The position numbers were made by a program, and so were the translations under genes. A stretch of 64,000 nt of DNA from RYN-230 sp963793825. GTDB lineage: Bacteria > Actinomycetota > Actinomycetes > Streptosporangiales > Streptosporangiaceae. The stretch lies in assembly GCA_963793825.1 (NCBI GenBank), contig CAWCBE010000002.1, positions 1 through 64,000 of the forward strand. The letters are read 5' to 3'. Positions 33,096-42,319 of this stretch are shown in pieces. The first letter of the stretch is position 1. Each line of letters begins with the position of its first letter. The notes under the pieces are model-generated. The model had not been told where the DNA came from, ran no database searches, and saw nothing but the letters and a program-made list of their open reading frames with translations.

Positions 33096-36000
33096 ATGTT
33101 AGGCAGGCGGCGGCGAAACGCTTCCCAGCGCGCCTCACGGCAGCCTGCTGACCTACTGCACTGTGCGGTCACCGGCCAGCCGCTGACCTTGTCCGGCGGT
33201 GCCGCACCAGACATCGGCCGGGTGCATGCCCTGGGCGATGACTGTGCCATCGACGCGAGCATTATCCGTAATATCCTGATTGGTATTTCCAAGCCGGATC
33301 CGCCACAGCCGTTGGACCCGCGCGGGCTGCATATGATCGGCGCCTATATCCGCGGCACGCTGGATCTGGACGGGGTGACCGTGCCGGTCGGGCTCCGGTT
33401 CACCGCGTGCCGGTTCGATCAGCCAATGACCCTGCGGGCCGCCACCTTGCCGTGGCTGCTGCTGGATACCTGCGCCAGCCCGGGCATGGTGGCCCGCGGG
33501 GCGAAGATCGGCAGGCTGCGCCTGGTGCGCTGTGAGATCACCGGAGACCACCCGCGGGGCGCGGTCCAGCTGGATGCCGCCCAGGTGACCAGCGGGGTGA
33601 ACCTGACCGGGACCACCGTGGCCAGCTCGTCCGGTCCCGCGCTGAGCGCCGCCGGGCTCACGGTCGGCGACGGCGACGCCGGCCTCGGCGTCGTCCTGAA
33701 CGGCCTGTCCGCCCGGGGGCGGGCCGCCGGGGCAGGCGCGGTGCGGCTGCCTGGCGCCCAGATCGGCGGCGGGCTGCAGATGCGCGGCGCCTGGCTGGCC
33801 AATGTTGGCGGCCCGGCCCTGGAGGCCGACGGCATCACGGTGCACGGCGACCTGCGGCTGGCCCGGGACGAGGGGGGCCGGCCGTTCCGGGCCACCGGGA
33901 CGGCCGGGCACGGGGTGGTGCTGATCACCGGGGCCACGGTGTCCGGCCAGCTGTCCCTGGAGGGCGCGCGGGTCACCGGGGTCAGCGGCGGGAACGGCCA
34001 GGAAACGGCGGGCGGGCGCCGCCGTTCCCGGGGCGCCGTGTGCCTGTCCGGCAGCACGGTGAGCGGCGACCTGATCCTCCGGGACGCGTGCCTGGACGGC
34101 GGCCCGCTGCCCGCCCTGATGGCCGAGAACCTCACGGTCAAGGGGCACGCCGCCGCCTGCGACGCCCGCGGCACCGGCTTCCGGGCGTCCGGCGCGGGCC
34201 CGCTGGGCGCGGTGTGCCTGGCCGGAGCCAGCATCACCGGCCAGCTCGCGCTGCGCGGCACGACGCTGTCCAACGGCAGCGGCCCGGCCCTGCTGGCCGA
34301 CCTGCTCTCGGTCGGCGAGGGCATGCTGCTGGACGAGGATTTCGTGGCCACCGGGTCCGGCGAGGCCGGCGCGGTCCGGCTGCCGGACGCCAAGGTCAAC
34401 GGCGATTTCCGGCTCAACGGCGCTCGCCTGGCCAATGCCTGCGGCCCGGCGCTCCGGGCCGACGGGCTCACCGTGCAGGGCGACCTGGTGCTCGCGGCGG
34501 CCGCGGCCCCCGGGGGCCCGTTCACCGCGTCCGGATCGGGGCGCCTGGGCACTGTGCTGGTGCGCGGGGCCACCGTTGGCGGCCAGCTGTCCCTGGCGGG
34601 CGCGTGTGTGCAGCATGACCAGGGTCCGGCCGGACCGGACCCGGGCGCGGAGATCCGCGAGCTCGCCGCCCTGCTCACCCGCGAGATCGAGCGGAACCGC
34701 CCCGTCCGGCTGGACGCCGTCACCGGCATCCTGGGCGGCGGCGGACCGGAGGCCGTGCCGCCGGGCAGGCCCCCGGGCGCGGTCTGCCTGTCGGGCACGA
34801 CGGTCGGTGGCCGGCTCGTCCTGCGCCATGCCCTGCTGCGCAACGCGGCCGGCCCCGCCCTGCTGGCCGACTACCTGACGGTCAAGTCCGATGCCGGCGG
34901 GTGTGAACAGCCTGGGGAGGGCATGGTGGCGCTCGGCGCGGGCACCCTGGGCGCGGTGTGCCTGGCCGCCGCCAGCATCAGCGGGCAGCTGGCCCTGCGC
35001 GGCTGCCTGCTGGCCAGCGGCACGGGCCCGGCGCTGGTCGCCGACTTCGCCACCATCGCCGGCGACGCCTGGCTGGACCTGGATTTCGCCGCCATCGGCA
35101 GTGGCCCGCATGGCGTGTTCACGATGGAGGACGGCAGCGTCGGCAAGATCCTCAGCTGCGCGGGAGCGTTCATCAGCCCGCAGCCGGACCGCGGGCAGGC
35201 CGACCCGGCACCTCAGGCCGACCCGGCACCTCAGGCCGGCCCGGCACCTCAGGCCAGCCCGGTACCTCAGGCCAGCCCGGTACCTCAGGCCAGCCCGGCA
35301 CCTCAGGCCAGCCCGGCACCTCAGGCCAGCCCGGCGCTCAACCTCACCCGCACGAAGGCAGGCACGCTGCGGCTCGGCTCTCCCGCCCGGGCCCCGGCCC
35401 ATTTCGAGAAGGCCGGAGTGCTCCGGCTGGACGGCCTGACCTACTCGGGGATGCCGGAGGCCGGCCTGCCCGCCCAGCCAGGCCGGCCGAGAGCGGGTCC
35501 GGGCTGGCTGCGGCGCAGGCTGCGCCGGGGCGACCCGGAGCGGCATGGTGAGCAGGTCAGCCAGTGGCTGTCCTGGTTCACCGAGCCGGGGACCAGCTAC
35601 GCCGGGCAGCCCTATGCGGCGCTGGCCGCCGCGTACGGCGCGGCCGGGCACGATGACCTGGCCCGGGTCATCCTCGTCGCGCAGCGGGAGGACCTGCGGC
35701 GCCGCGGCCACCTGAGCCCGGTCCGGAAGGTGGCGCAGCTCGGCGCAAAGTGGCTGATCGGCTACGGGTATCACTGCTTTTACGCGTTCCTGTGGCTGGC
35801 CGGGCTGCTCGCCGTGACGGCCGCCATCGCGGTGTTCTGGCTCGGCCCGGCCCGCTACATCCAGCCGGTGACCGCGGCCGCCCCGGCGGCCGCCGGGGCC
35901 GTGCCCAGTGCCACAGCGCCCAGTGTCACGGTGCCCAGTGCCACGGCGCCCAGCGTCACCGTGCCCCGCGTGGCGGCGCGCAGCGTATCCGGGCTGAGTG

Positions 36001-36233
36001 CCGCGGGGCCGGAGTGCAGCGTGGCCGGCCGGGCCGGCTACGCCCTCACGCTGGCCTTCCCGGTCGTCAGCCTGACCAGCGGTTCTGCCGGGCAGTGCGA
36101 CGTCCCGGCCAGCGGGGCCGCCCCCGGCGTGCTCGTCTTCGGCTGGGTGGTCCGCGCGCTGGCCGCGACGCTGTTCGTCCTGTACGGGCTGGGCCTCACC
36201 GGCCTGACCCGCAGCCCGCCCGGCGCCAGCTAG
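33096..36233 (+). CDS. Large membrane-anchored protein of beta-solenoid-like repeats
   Basis: About 1045 residues. ATG 33096 follows TACGGT by seven bases (leaderless-like); GTG 33066 would add ten residues. Residues about 150-700 are roughly eight imperfect repeats of 60-70 residues, each pairing a GAVxLxGAxVxGxLxLRGA strand set with GPALxADxLTVxGD and xFxATGxG. This points to a right-handed beta-solenoid related to bactofilin/pentapeptide-like 'LTVGGD' repeat proteins of actinobacteria. An 18-bp repeat-coded PAPQAS linker follows (about 700-747), then a conserved helical segment (PYAALAAAYGAAGHDDLAR, ILVAQREDLRRRGHL) and two or three membrane helices. Sometimes labelled 'membrane-associated oxidoreductase' without evidence; I see no cofactor site. 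Confidence 0.8.
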   Translation: MLGRRRRNASQRASRQPADLLHCAVTGQPLTLSGGAAPDIGRVHALGDDCAIDASIIRNILIGISKPDPPQPLDPRGLHMIGAYIRGTLDLDGVTVPVGLRFTACRFDQPMTLRAATLPWLLLDTCASPGMVARGAKIGRLRLVRCEITGDHPRGAVQLDAAQVTSGVNLTGTTVASSSGPALSAAGLTVGDGDAGLGVVLNGLSARGRAAGAGAVRLPGAQIGGGLQMRGAWLANVGGPALEADGITVHGDLRLARDEGGRPFRATGTAGHGVVLITGATVSGQLSLEGARVTGVSGGNGQETAGGRRRSRGAVCLSGSTVSGDLILRDACLDGGPLPALMAENLTVKGHAAACDARGTGFRASGAGPLGAVCLAGASITGQLALRGTTLSNGSGPALLADLLSVGEGMLLDEDFVATGSGEAGAVRLPDAKVNGDFRLNGARLANACGPALRADGLTVQGDLVLAAAAAPGGPFTASGSGRLGTVLVRGATVGGQLSLAGACVQHDQGPAGPDPGAEIRELAALLTREIERNRPVRLDAVTGILGGGGPEAVPPGRPPGAVCLSGTTVGGRLVLRHALLRNAAGPALLADYLTVKSDAGGCEQPGEGMVALGAGTLGAVCLAAASISGQLALRGCLLASGTGPALVADFATIAGDAWLDLDFAAIGSGPHGVFTMEDGSVGKILSCAGAFISPQPDRGQADPAPQADPAPQAGPAPQASPVPQASPVPQASPAPQASPAPQASPALNLTRTKAGTLRLGSPARAPAHFEKAGVLRLDGLTYSGMPEAGLPAQPGRPRAGPGWLRRRLRRGDPERHGEQVSQWLSWFTEPGTSYAGQPYAALAAAYGAAGHDDLARVILVAQREDLRRRGHLSPVRKVAQLGAKWLIGYGYHCFYAFLWLAGLLAVTAAIAVFWLGPARYIQPVTAAAPAAAGAVPSATAPSVTVPSATAPSVTVPRVAARSVSGLSAAGPECSVAGRAGYALTLAFPVVSLTSGSAGQCDVPASGAAPGVLVFGWVVRALAATLFVLYGLGLTGLTRSPPGAS
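35199..35336 (+). repeat. 18-bp in-frame tandem repeats coding a Pro/Ala/Gln/Ser linker
   Basis: Seven full 18-base units (35199-35324) plus a partial eighth encode six-residue units of the form A[D/G/S]P[A/V]PQ. Unit variants are grouped in neighbouring pairs (ADPAPQ twice, ASPVPQ twice, ASPAPQ twice), the mark of recent slippage. Copy-number change would keep the reading frame. Confidence 0.9.
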
Positions 36234-36256
36234 CCGGGGGCGTAGGGTCGGGTTCC

Positions 36257-37195
36257 GTGTCCAACCGCGAGCTGGTCGTGCTCGGCACCGCGAGCCAGGC
36301 GCCGACCCGGGCCCGCAACCACAACGGCTACCTGCTGCGCTGGGACGGCGAGGGGCTGCTGTTCGACCCGGGGGAGGGCACCCAGCGGCAGATGCTGTTC
36401 GCCGGGGTGACCGCCAGCCAGATCACCCGCATCTGCCTCACCCACTTCCACGGGGATCACTGCCTGGGCCTGCCCGGGGTGCTGCAGCGGATGGCCCTGG
36501 ACGAGGTGACCCGGCCGGTGGACGTGTGCTACCCGGCCGCCAACGCGGAAGTCTTCCAGCGGCTGCGCCACGCGGCGCTGTTCCGCGACGTGCTGAACAT
36601 CCGGGAGCAGCCGCTGGACCGGGGCGGGGTGATTGCCGTGGAAGGGCCGTTCAGCCTGGAGGCCATGCCGCTGGAGCACAGCGTGCCCGCCTTCGGGTAC
36701 CGGCTGGCCGAACCGGACGGCCGGCGGATGCTGCCGGGCAAGCTGGCCGCGCTGGGGATCAGCGGGCCGGACGTGGGCCGCCTGCAGCGGGCCGGCCATC
36801 TGCGGGCCGGCGGCCGGGAGGTGACCCTGGCCGAGGTGAGCGAGCCCCGGGCCGGGCAGCGGTTCGCGTTCATCATGGACACCCGGCTGTGCGACGCCGC
36901 GTTCGCCCTGGCCGAGCGGGCCGACATGCTGGTCTGCGAATCGACGTTCGCGGAGGCCGACGCCGCGCTGGCCCGCGACTACGGGCACCTGACCGCCGGG
37001 CAGGCGGGCCGGATCGCCGCCGAGTCCGGGGCCCGGCTGCTCGTGCTCACCCACTTCTCCCAGCGCTACGCCGCCGAGGACGGCGACCGGCTGGCCGCCG
37101 ACGCGGCCCGCGCGTTCGGCGGCGAGGTCGTCATGGCCCGTGACCTCGCCCGCATCCCCGTCCCGCGCCGCCGCCCGCCGCGCACCGGTTGGTGA
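36257..37195 (+). CDS. rnz: Ribonuclease Z
   Basis: 312 residues; GTG 36257 (VSNRELVVLGTASQAPTRAR), with TAGGGT eight bases upstream rather than a ribosome site. It removes 3' trailers from tRNA precursors. Seen: RNHNGYLLRWDGEGLLFDPG, EGTQRQ, the zinc motif THFHGDHCLGLPG, EAMPLEHSVPAFGYRL, FIMDTRLCDAAF, the distal region VCESTFAEAD, YGHLTAGQAG and LTHFSQRY. All expected zinc ligands are present. It begins 23 bases after the solenoid-like protein. Confidence 0.95.
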   Translation: MSNRELVVLGTASQAPTRARNHNGYLLRWDGEGLLFDPGEGTQRQMLFAGVTASQITRICLTHFHGDHCLGLPGVLQRMALDEVTRPVDVCYPAANAEVFQRLRHAALFRDVLNIREQPLDRGGVIAVEGPFSLEAMPLEHSVPAFGYRLAEPDGRRMLPGKLAALGISGPDVGRLQRAGHLRAGGREVTLAEVSEPRAGQRFAFIMDTRLCDAAFALAERADMLVCESTFAEADAALARDYGHLTAGQAGRIAAESGARLLVLTHFSQRYAAEDGDRLAADAARAFGGEVVMARDLARIPVPRRRPPRTGW

Positions 37196-37299
37196 CGCCG
37201 TAGCGAGCGCCACGCGGAATCTGGGGAGTCGTCCAATTCACGCGCGAGCCGCGCCATCATACGATCGCACCAGCCCATTCCGCGGCCGGGGGAGGGGCC

Positions 37300-38406
37300 A
37301 TGGGGTTGCTACGGGACTGTCGGCACCAGCTAGCGCTCCGGCTCGTCATGGCGTCCGCGCTGGCGGTCCCGGCCGCCGTCGCGGTCAGCGCGGGCGCGGC
37401 CGGCGCCGCTGCCGAGAACCCGGGCGGGACCGCGGCGGCCGCCGCCCTGGCCAGCCAGCGGAGCGTCGCGGCCAGTACCGCAGGTGGGCTGCTGGGGTGG
37501 GGCGATGGTTTTGATGGCCAGCTTGGCGACGGTCACCGCACGAATGTGCAGTCAACGCCGGTCCGGGTCCGGCTGCCCCGGGGCGTGACGGTGGTATCCG
37601 TGCGGGCGGGTGCTCGCCTGGGGCTTCAATGGGTTCGGTGAGCTGGGCACCGGCAACAAGCGCACGTCCACCCGGCCGGTCCCGGTGAAGCTTCCCCGCG
37701 GCACCAGGATCAAGGCCATCAGCGCCGCTGCGACCACAACCTGGCCCTGACCACCAGCGGTCACGTGCTGGCCTGGGGCAAGGGGCTGTACGGCCAGCTG
37801 GGCATCGGCGGTAACGGCCTCCGGACCCGTCCAGTCGCCGTGCATCTTCCGCCCCGGGCCAGGATGACGATGATCGCCGCCGGCTGCCTGCACAGCCTGG
37901 CGCTCAGTGCCAGTGGCCAGCTTTACGGCTGGGGCTTCAATGCCGCTGGCCAGATCGGTGACGGCACCACGACGCAGCGGGATAACCCAGTCAAGGTCAG
38001 CCTGGGCAGCTGGGTCCAGGGCCACCCGGCACCCGATGTGGTGTCCCTGTTCGGCGGCTACGGCCACAGCCTCGCGCTGCTGTCCGACGGCGTCCTGCTG
38101 GCCTGGGGCGACAACTCCTTCGGGCAGCTTGGCGACGGGACGGGCGAAAACAGCCACGTGCCGGTCCAGGTGGCGCTGCCCGGCGGAACCAAGGTCACCG
38201 CGATCGCCGCTGCCGCCTATAACGGCCTAGCCCTGACGAGTCAGCATCTTCTGTTCGCCTGGGGCGACGGGGCCAGCGGCGCGCTCGGCAATGGCACCAC
38301 CGCCGATAGCAACGCCCCGGTCCGGGTGACGGTCGCGCCCGGCCTGCGGGTGACCGCCATCGGCGGCGGGCCGTTCGCCTACACCCTGTTCGCGATCGCG
38401 CGCTAG
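37300..38406 (+). pseudogene. Secreted RCC1-repeat protein, broken by deletions
   Basis: ATG 37300 (GGGGGAGGGG upstream) starts a signal peptide (VMASALAVPAAVAVSAGAAG). RCC1 beta-propeller blades follow, each with a WGxNxxGQLGxGT-like core: LGWGDGFDGQLGDG, LAWGFNGFGELGTG, LAWGKGLYGQLGIGG, YGWGFNAAGQIGDG, LAWGDNSFGQLGDG and FAWGDGASGALGNG. Two breaks interrupt the frame: near 37608-37611 about a dozen codons (the CxHSLAL part of a blade) are missing, and near 37727 one base is missing (GCCG-CTGC for GCCGGCTGC). Repetitive genes are prone to both slippage and assembly collapse. Confidence 0.8.
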
Positions 38407-38443
38407 CCATAGCTGGACGGCGGCTGGCCCGACCCACCGTCGG

Positions 38444-38488
38444 GCAACCGCACCCGAACCTGACGACTGCGGGTTCGGGTGCGGTTGC
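38444..38488. terminator. Perfect 17-bp stem hairpin, bidirectional terminator
   Basis: GCAACCGCACCCGAACC (38444-38460) pairs perfectly with 38472-38488 around an 11-base loop. It lies between the convergent stops of the RCC1 gene (38406) and gnd (38506), so it can end both transcripts. The T-run is weak, which is normal for this GC content. Confidence 0.85.
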
Positions 38489-38505
38489 TAAGCGGCGCTG
38501 ATGGC

Positions 38506-39570
<1,065 letters not shown>

Positions 39571-39580
39571 CCGGGTTCTC

Positions 39581-41209
39581 CTAGCTCTTGAGGCGGCGGT
39601 AGCGCCGGATCAGGGTGTTGGTGGAGGAGTCGTGGCCCAGCTCGGGCTCGGCCGCGGAGTTCAGCTCGGGGAGGATCGCGGTGGCCAGCACCTTGCCGAG
39701 TTCCACGCCCCACTGGTCGAACGAGTCAATGTCCCAGATCACCCCCTGGGTGAACACGCTGTGCTCATACAGCGCCACCAGGGTGCCGAGCAGCCGGGGG
39801 GTGAGCAGCCCGGCCAGCAGCACGTTGCTCGGCCGGTTGCCGGGCATCACGCGGTGCGGCACCACGTCGGGCGGGGTGCCCTCGGCGCGTACCTCCTCCT
39901 CGGTCTTGCCGAACGCGAGCGCCTGCGCCTGCGCGAACACGTTGGACATCAGGATGTCGTGGTGGTCGCCCAGCGGGTTGAGGGTCTGGCCGAACCCGAT
40001 CAGGTCCGCCGGGATCAGTTTCGTGCCCTGGTGGATGAGCTGGTAGAAGCTGTGCTGCCCGTTGGTGCCCGGCTCGCCCCAGTACACGGCGCCGGTCTGG
40101 TAGTCCGCCGGCGTCCCGTCCAGGGTGACGCTCTTGCCGTTCGACTCCATGGTGAGCTGCTGCAGGTAGGCCGGGAACCGCTTGAGGTACTGCTCGTAGG
40201 GCAGCACGGCGCAGGTCTGCGCGTCGAAGAAGTCCCCGTACCAGACGGCCAGCAGCCCCATCAGCACCGGCAGGTTCCGGGCCAGCGGGGTGGTGCGGAA
40301 GTGCTCGTCCATCTCGTGGAAGCCGGCCAGCATCTCGGCGAAGCCCTCCGGGCCGATGGCCACCATGGTGGACAGCCCGATCGCGGAGTCCATCGAGTAC
40401 CGGCCGCCGACCCAGTCCCAGAAGCCGAACATGTTCGCGGTATCGATGCCGAACGCCGCGACCCGCTCGGCGTTGGTGGACACCGCCACGAAGTGCTTGG
40501 CGATGGCGTCCTCGCTGCCGAGCTGGCTGACGACCCAGTCCCGGGCCGAGTGCGCGTTGGTCAGCGTTTCCAGGGTGCCGAACGTCTTGGACGAGATGAT
40601 GAACAGGGTCTCCGCGGCGTCGAGGTCGCGGGTGGCTTCCACGAAGTCCGTCGAATCGACATTGGACACGAAACGGAACGTCAGGTCACGGCGGGCGTAG
40701 TGCCGCAGTGCCTCGTAGGCCATCACCGGGCCGAGGTCGGAGCCGCCGATGCCGACATTGACCACGTTCCTGATGGCCGCCCCGGTATAGCCTTTCCAGT
40801 CGCCGGAGCGGATCCGCTCGGCGAAGGCGGCCATCCGGTCCAGGACCTCGTGCACCTGCGCGACCACGTCGGTCCCGTCCACCACCAGCGAGCTGCCCCG
40901 GGGCATGCGCAGCGCGACATGCAGCACGGACCGGTGCTCCGAGACGTTGATCTTCTCGCCGCGGAACATGGCGTCCCGGCGCTCCTCCAGGCCGGATTCC
41001 CGGGCCAGCTCGAGGAGCAGCCCCAGGGTTTCGTCGGTGACCCGGTTCTTGGAGTAATCCAGGTACAGCCCGACGCCCTCGGCGGTGAGGCGCTCGCCGC
41101 GGCCGGGGTCGGCGGCGAACAGGTCCCGCAGGTGCCGCTGGCCGATCTCGTGGTGGTGCTGTTCCAGTGCCTTCCATGCCGGGCGCTGGCGAAGGGGAGT
41201 AGTCGGCAT
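39581..41209 (-). CDS. pgi: Glucose-6-phosphate isomerase
   Basis: 542 residues; ATG 41209 has GGAGGAC nine bases upstream. It interconverts glucose 6-phosphate and fructose 6-phosphate. Seen: VVDGTDVVAQVHEVLDRM, VNVGIGGSDLGPVMAYEAL, FIISSKTFGTLETLTNA (phosphate loop), GGRYSMDSAIGLS (catalytic region), GTNGQHSFYQLIHQGTKLIP (catalytic His) and the signature QGVIWDIDSFDQWGVELGK with the catalytic Lys. Length is normal for the family. First gene of a pgi-gnd operon. Confidence 0.96.
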   Translation of the reverse strand: MPTTPLRQRPAWKALEQHHHEIGQRHLRDLFAADPGRGERLTAEGVGLYLDYSKNRVTDETLGLLLELARESGLEERRDAMFRGEKINVSEHRSVLHVALRMPRGSSLVVDGTDVVAQVHEVLDRMAAFAERIRSGDWKGYTGAAIRNVVNVGIGGSDLGPVMAYEALRHYARRDLTFRFVSNVDSTDFVEATRDLDAAETLFIISSKTFGTLETLTNAHSARDWVVSQLGSEDAIAKHFVAVSTNAERVAAFGIDTANMFGFWDWVGGRYSMDSAIGLSTMVAIGPEGFAEMLAGFHEMDEHFRTTPLARNLPVLMGLLAVWYGDFFDAQTCAVLPYEQYLKRFPAYLQQLTMESNGKSVTLDGTPADYQTGAVYWGEPGTNGQHSFYQLIHQGTKLIPADLIGFGQTLNPLGDHHDILMSNVFAQAQALAFGKTEEEVRAEGTPPDVVPHRVMPGNRPSNVLLAGLLTPRLLGTLVALYEHSVFTQGVIWDIDSFDQWGVELGKVLATAILPELNSAAEPELGHDSSTNTLIRRYRRLKS

Positions 41210-41336
41210 CTGCTCAGTCCTCCAGGCGGTCAGCGGTGGGCCGGTACGGGCTCTCCGGGATCAACGTAGCGCCCGGGCGCCGCCGGCTCCCGGCAGGCCC
41301 GCCCGCTGTCCCGCCTGGCGCCGCGGATAGCAGTCA

Positions 41337-41380
41337 GCGCCGTACATCCTCCCCCCGAAAGAGGGGAAAATGTACGGCGC
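41337..41380 (-). terminator. Hairpin terminator downstream of the DUF4232 lipoprotein gene
   Basis: GCGCCGTACAT (41337-41347) pairs with ATGTACGGCGC (41370-41380), and inside it CCTCCCC pairs with GGGGA. The 11-bp perfect outer stem lies just past the stop codon at 41407 of the minus-strand lipoprotein gene. Confidence 0.75.
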
Positions 41381-41406
41381 TGGTGAATTGAGCCGCGGCC
41401 CCGGGC

Positions 41407-42207
41407 TCAGCCGCCGGAACCGGGCCGCACCGCGCCGATGTACAGGGTCTGCACCGGCTTCGCGCAGGCCTGCGCCTTGTACTGGACGTAGCTCGGGGTG
41501 GTCTGGTTCGGCGGGTAGATCTGCAGGTAGGTAGCGGTCACCGGGTGGCACTTGGCGGCCGGGAAGTTGGCCGCCGCCGCGATCCGCAGCAGCGCGTTGG
41601 CCACCGCCCGGGGGGCCAGGGTGACGAGCTTGACCGGCGTGTCGTTCGTCCGCGCCGCGGCCAGGCCGATCTGGGTGACCGGCTTCCCGCCGGCCAGTGA
41701 CACCCCGGGGTACCCGTAGAGGGTGCAGGTCACGTTGGAGATGTTGGTGAAGTCGAGGACCTGGTAGGTGCTCCCGGCGGCGCCCTGGGCCAGCCCCGGC
41801 CGCACGCTCAGGTACCGGGTCGGGCAGGCGGTGGCCGCGGCGCCGGTGCCGCCCGGGCTGGCGCTGGCCGGGGCGGTGCTGGCCGGGGTGGCGCTGGCTG
41901 ATGGGCTCGGGCTGGACGACGTGCTGGCGTGCACGGTGACGGTCTTGACCGGCGCGGCGGCCGGGCTGCCGGAGCCGCAGCCGGCCAGCAGCGCCACCGC
42001 GCCGGCCAGCGCCACGCCGGCCGTGGCCCGTGCGGCCAGTGCCCGTGCGGCCAGTGCCCGTGCGGCCAGTGCCCGTGCGGCCAGTGCCCGTGCGGCCAGT
42101 GCCCGTGCGGCCAGTGCCCGTGCGGCCAGTGCCCGTGCGGGCAGCGCGCGTGCGGCCTGCGCCCGGCAGGAGAGCGTGCGCCACCCGGCGCGGGGAGAGG
42201 TGATCAT
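41407..42207 (-). CDS. DUF4232 lipoprotein with repeat-expanded signal region
   Basis: 266 residues from ATG 42207 (AAGGA about eight bases upstream). The lipobox LLAGC places the acylated Cys at about residue 77. The n-region before it is unusually long because seven copies of a 15-base unit code for (ALAAR)7. After a Ser/Thr/Pro spacer the DUF4232 domain begins: CPTRYLSVRPGLAQGAAGST, YQVLDFTNISNVTCTLYGYP and GVSLAGG, with later cysteines (AKCHP, QACAK) for disulfides. DUF4232 proteins are exported and uncharacterised. Confidence 0.83.
   Translation of the reverse strand: MITSPRAGWRTLSCRAQAARALPARALAARALAARALAARALAARALAARALAARALAARATAGVALAGAVALLAGCGSGSPAAAPVKTVTVHASTSSSPSPSASATPASTAPASASPGGTGAAATACPTRYLSVRPGLAQGAAGSTYQVLDFTNISNVTCTLYGYPGVSLAGGKPVTQIGLAAARTNDTPVKLVTLAPRAVANALLRIAAAANFPAAKCHPVTATYLQIYPPNQTTPSYVQYKAQACAKPVQTLYIGAVRPGSGG
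42031..42135 (-). repeat. Seven perfect 15-bp tandem repeats in a signal-peptide region
   Basis: The 15-base unit TGCGGCCAGTGCCCG is repeated seven times without a mismatch (42031-42135), followed by two diverged units up to 42165. On the coding (minus) strand it gives ALAAR repeats. The length is a multiple of three, so expansions keep frame. Confidence 0.95.
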
Positions 42208-42319
42208 CAGGTGGTCCTTCTGCCCAGGACGACTCCGTGAGCCGTGTGTCTGATACGACGCGGTCCCGCCGGGTGCGGTTGGCATGATCATGGCCGGCGC
42301 GGCGGGTAATGTCGCATCC

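Noticed and set aside
34040..34618. Additional overlapping plus-strand gene inside the repeat protein
   Set aside because: Different frame of a well-supported coding sequence, Arg/Pro/Gly-rich, no start signals.
33153..35774. 873-codon minus-strand open frame
   Set aside because: Antisense shadow of the repeat protein; composition is Gln/Arg/Ala-rich noise from GC-biased codons, with no domain or start signal.
41929..42240. Plus-strand ORF with repeated CGQCP units, resembling a cysteine-rich metal-binding protein
   Set aside because: It is only the opposite strand of the 15-bp repeats in the DUF4232 lipoprotein gene, which has a ribosome site, a lipobox and a recognisable domain.
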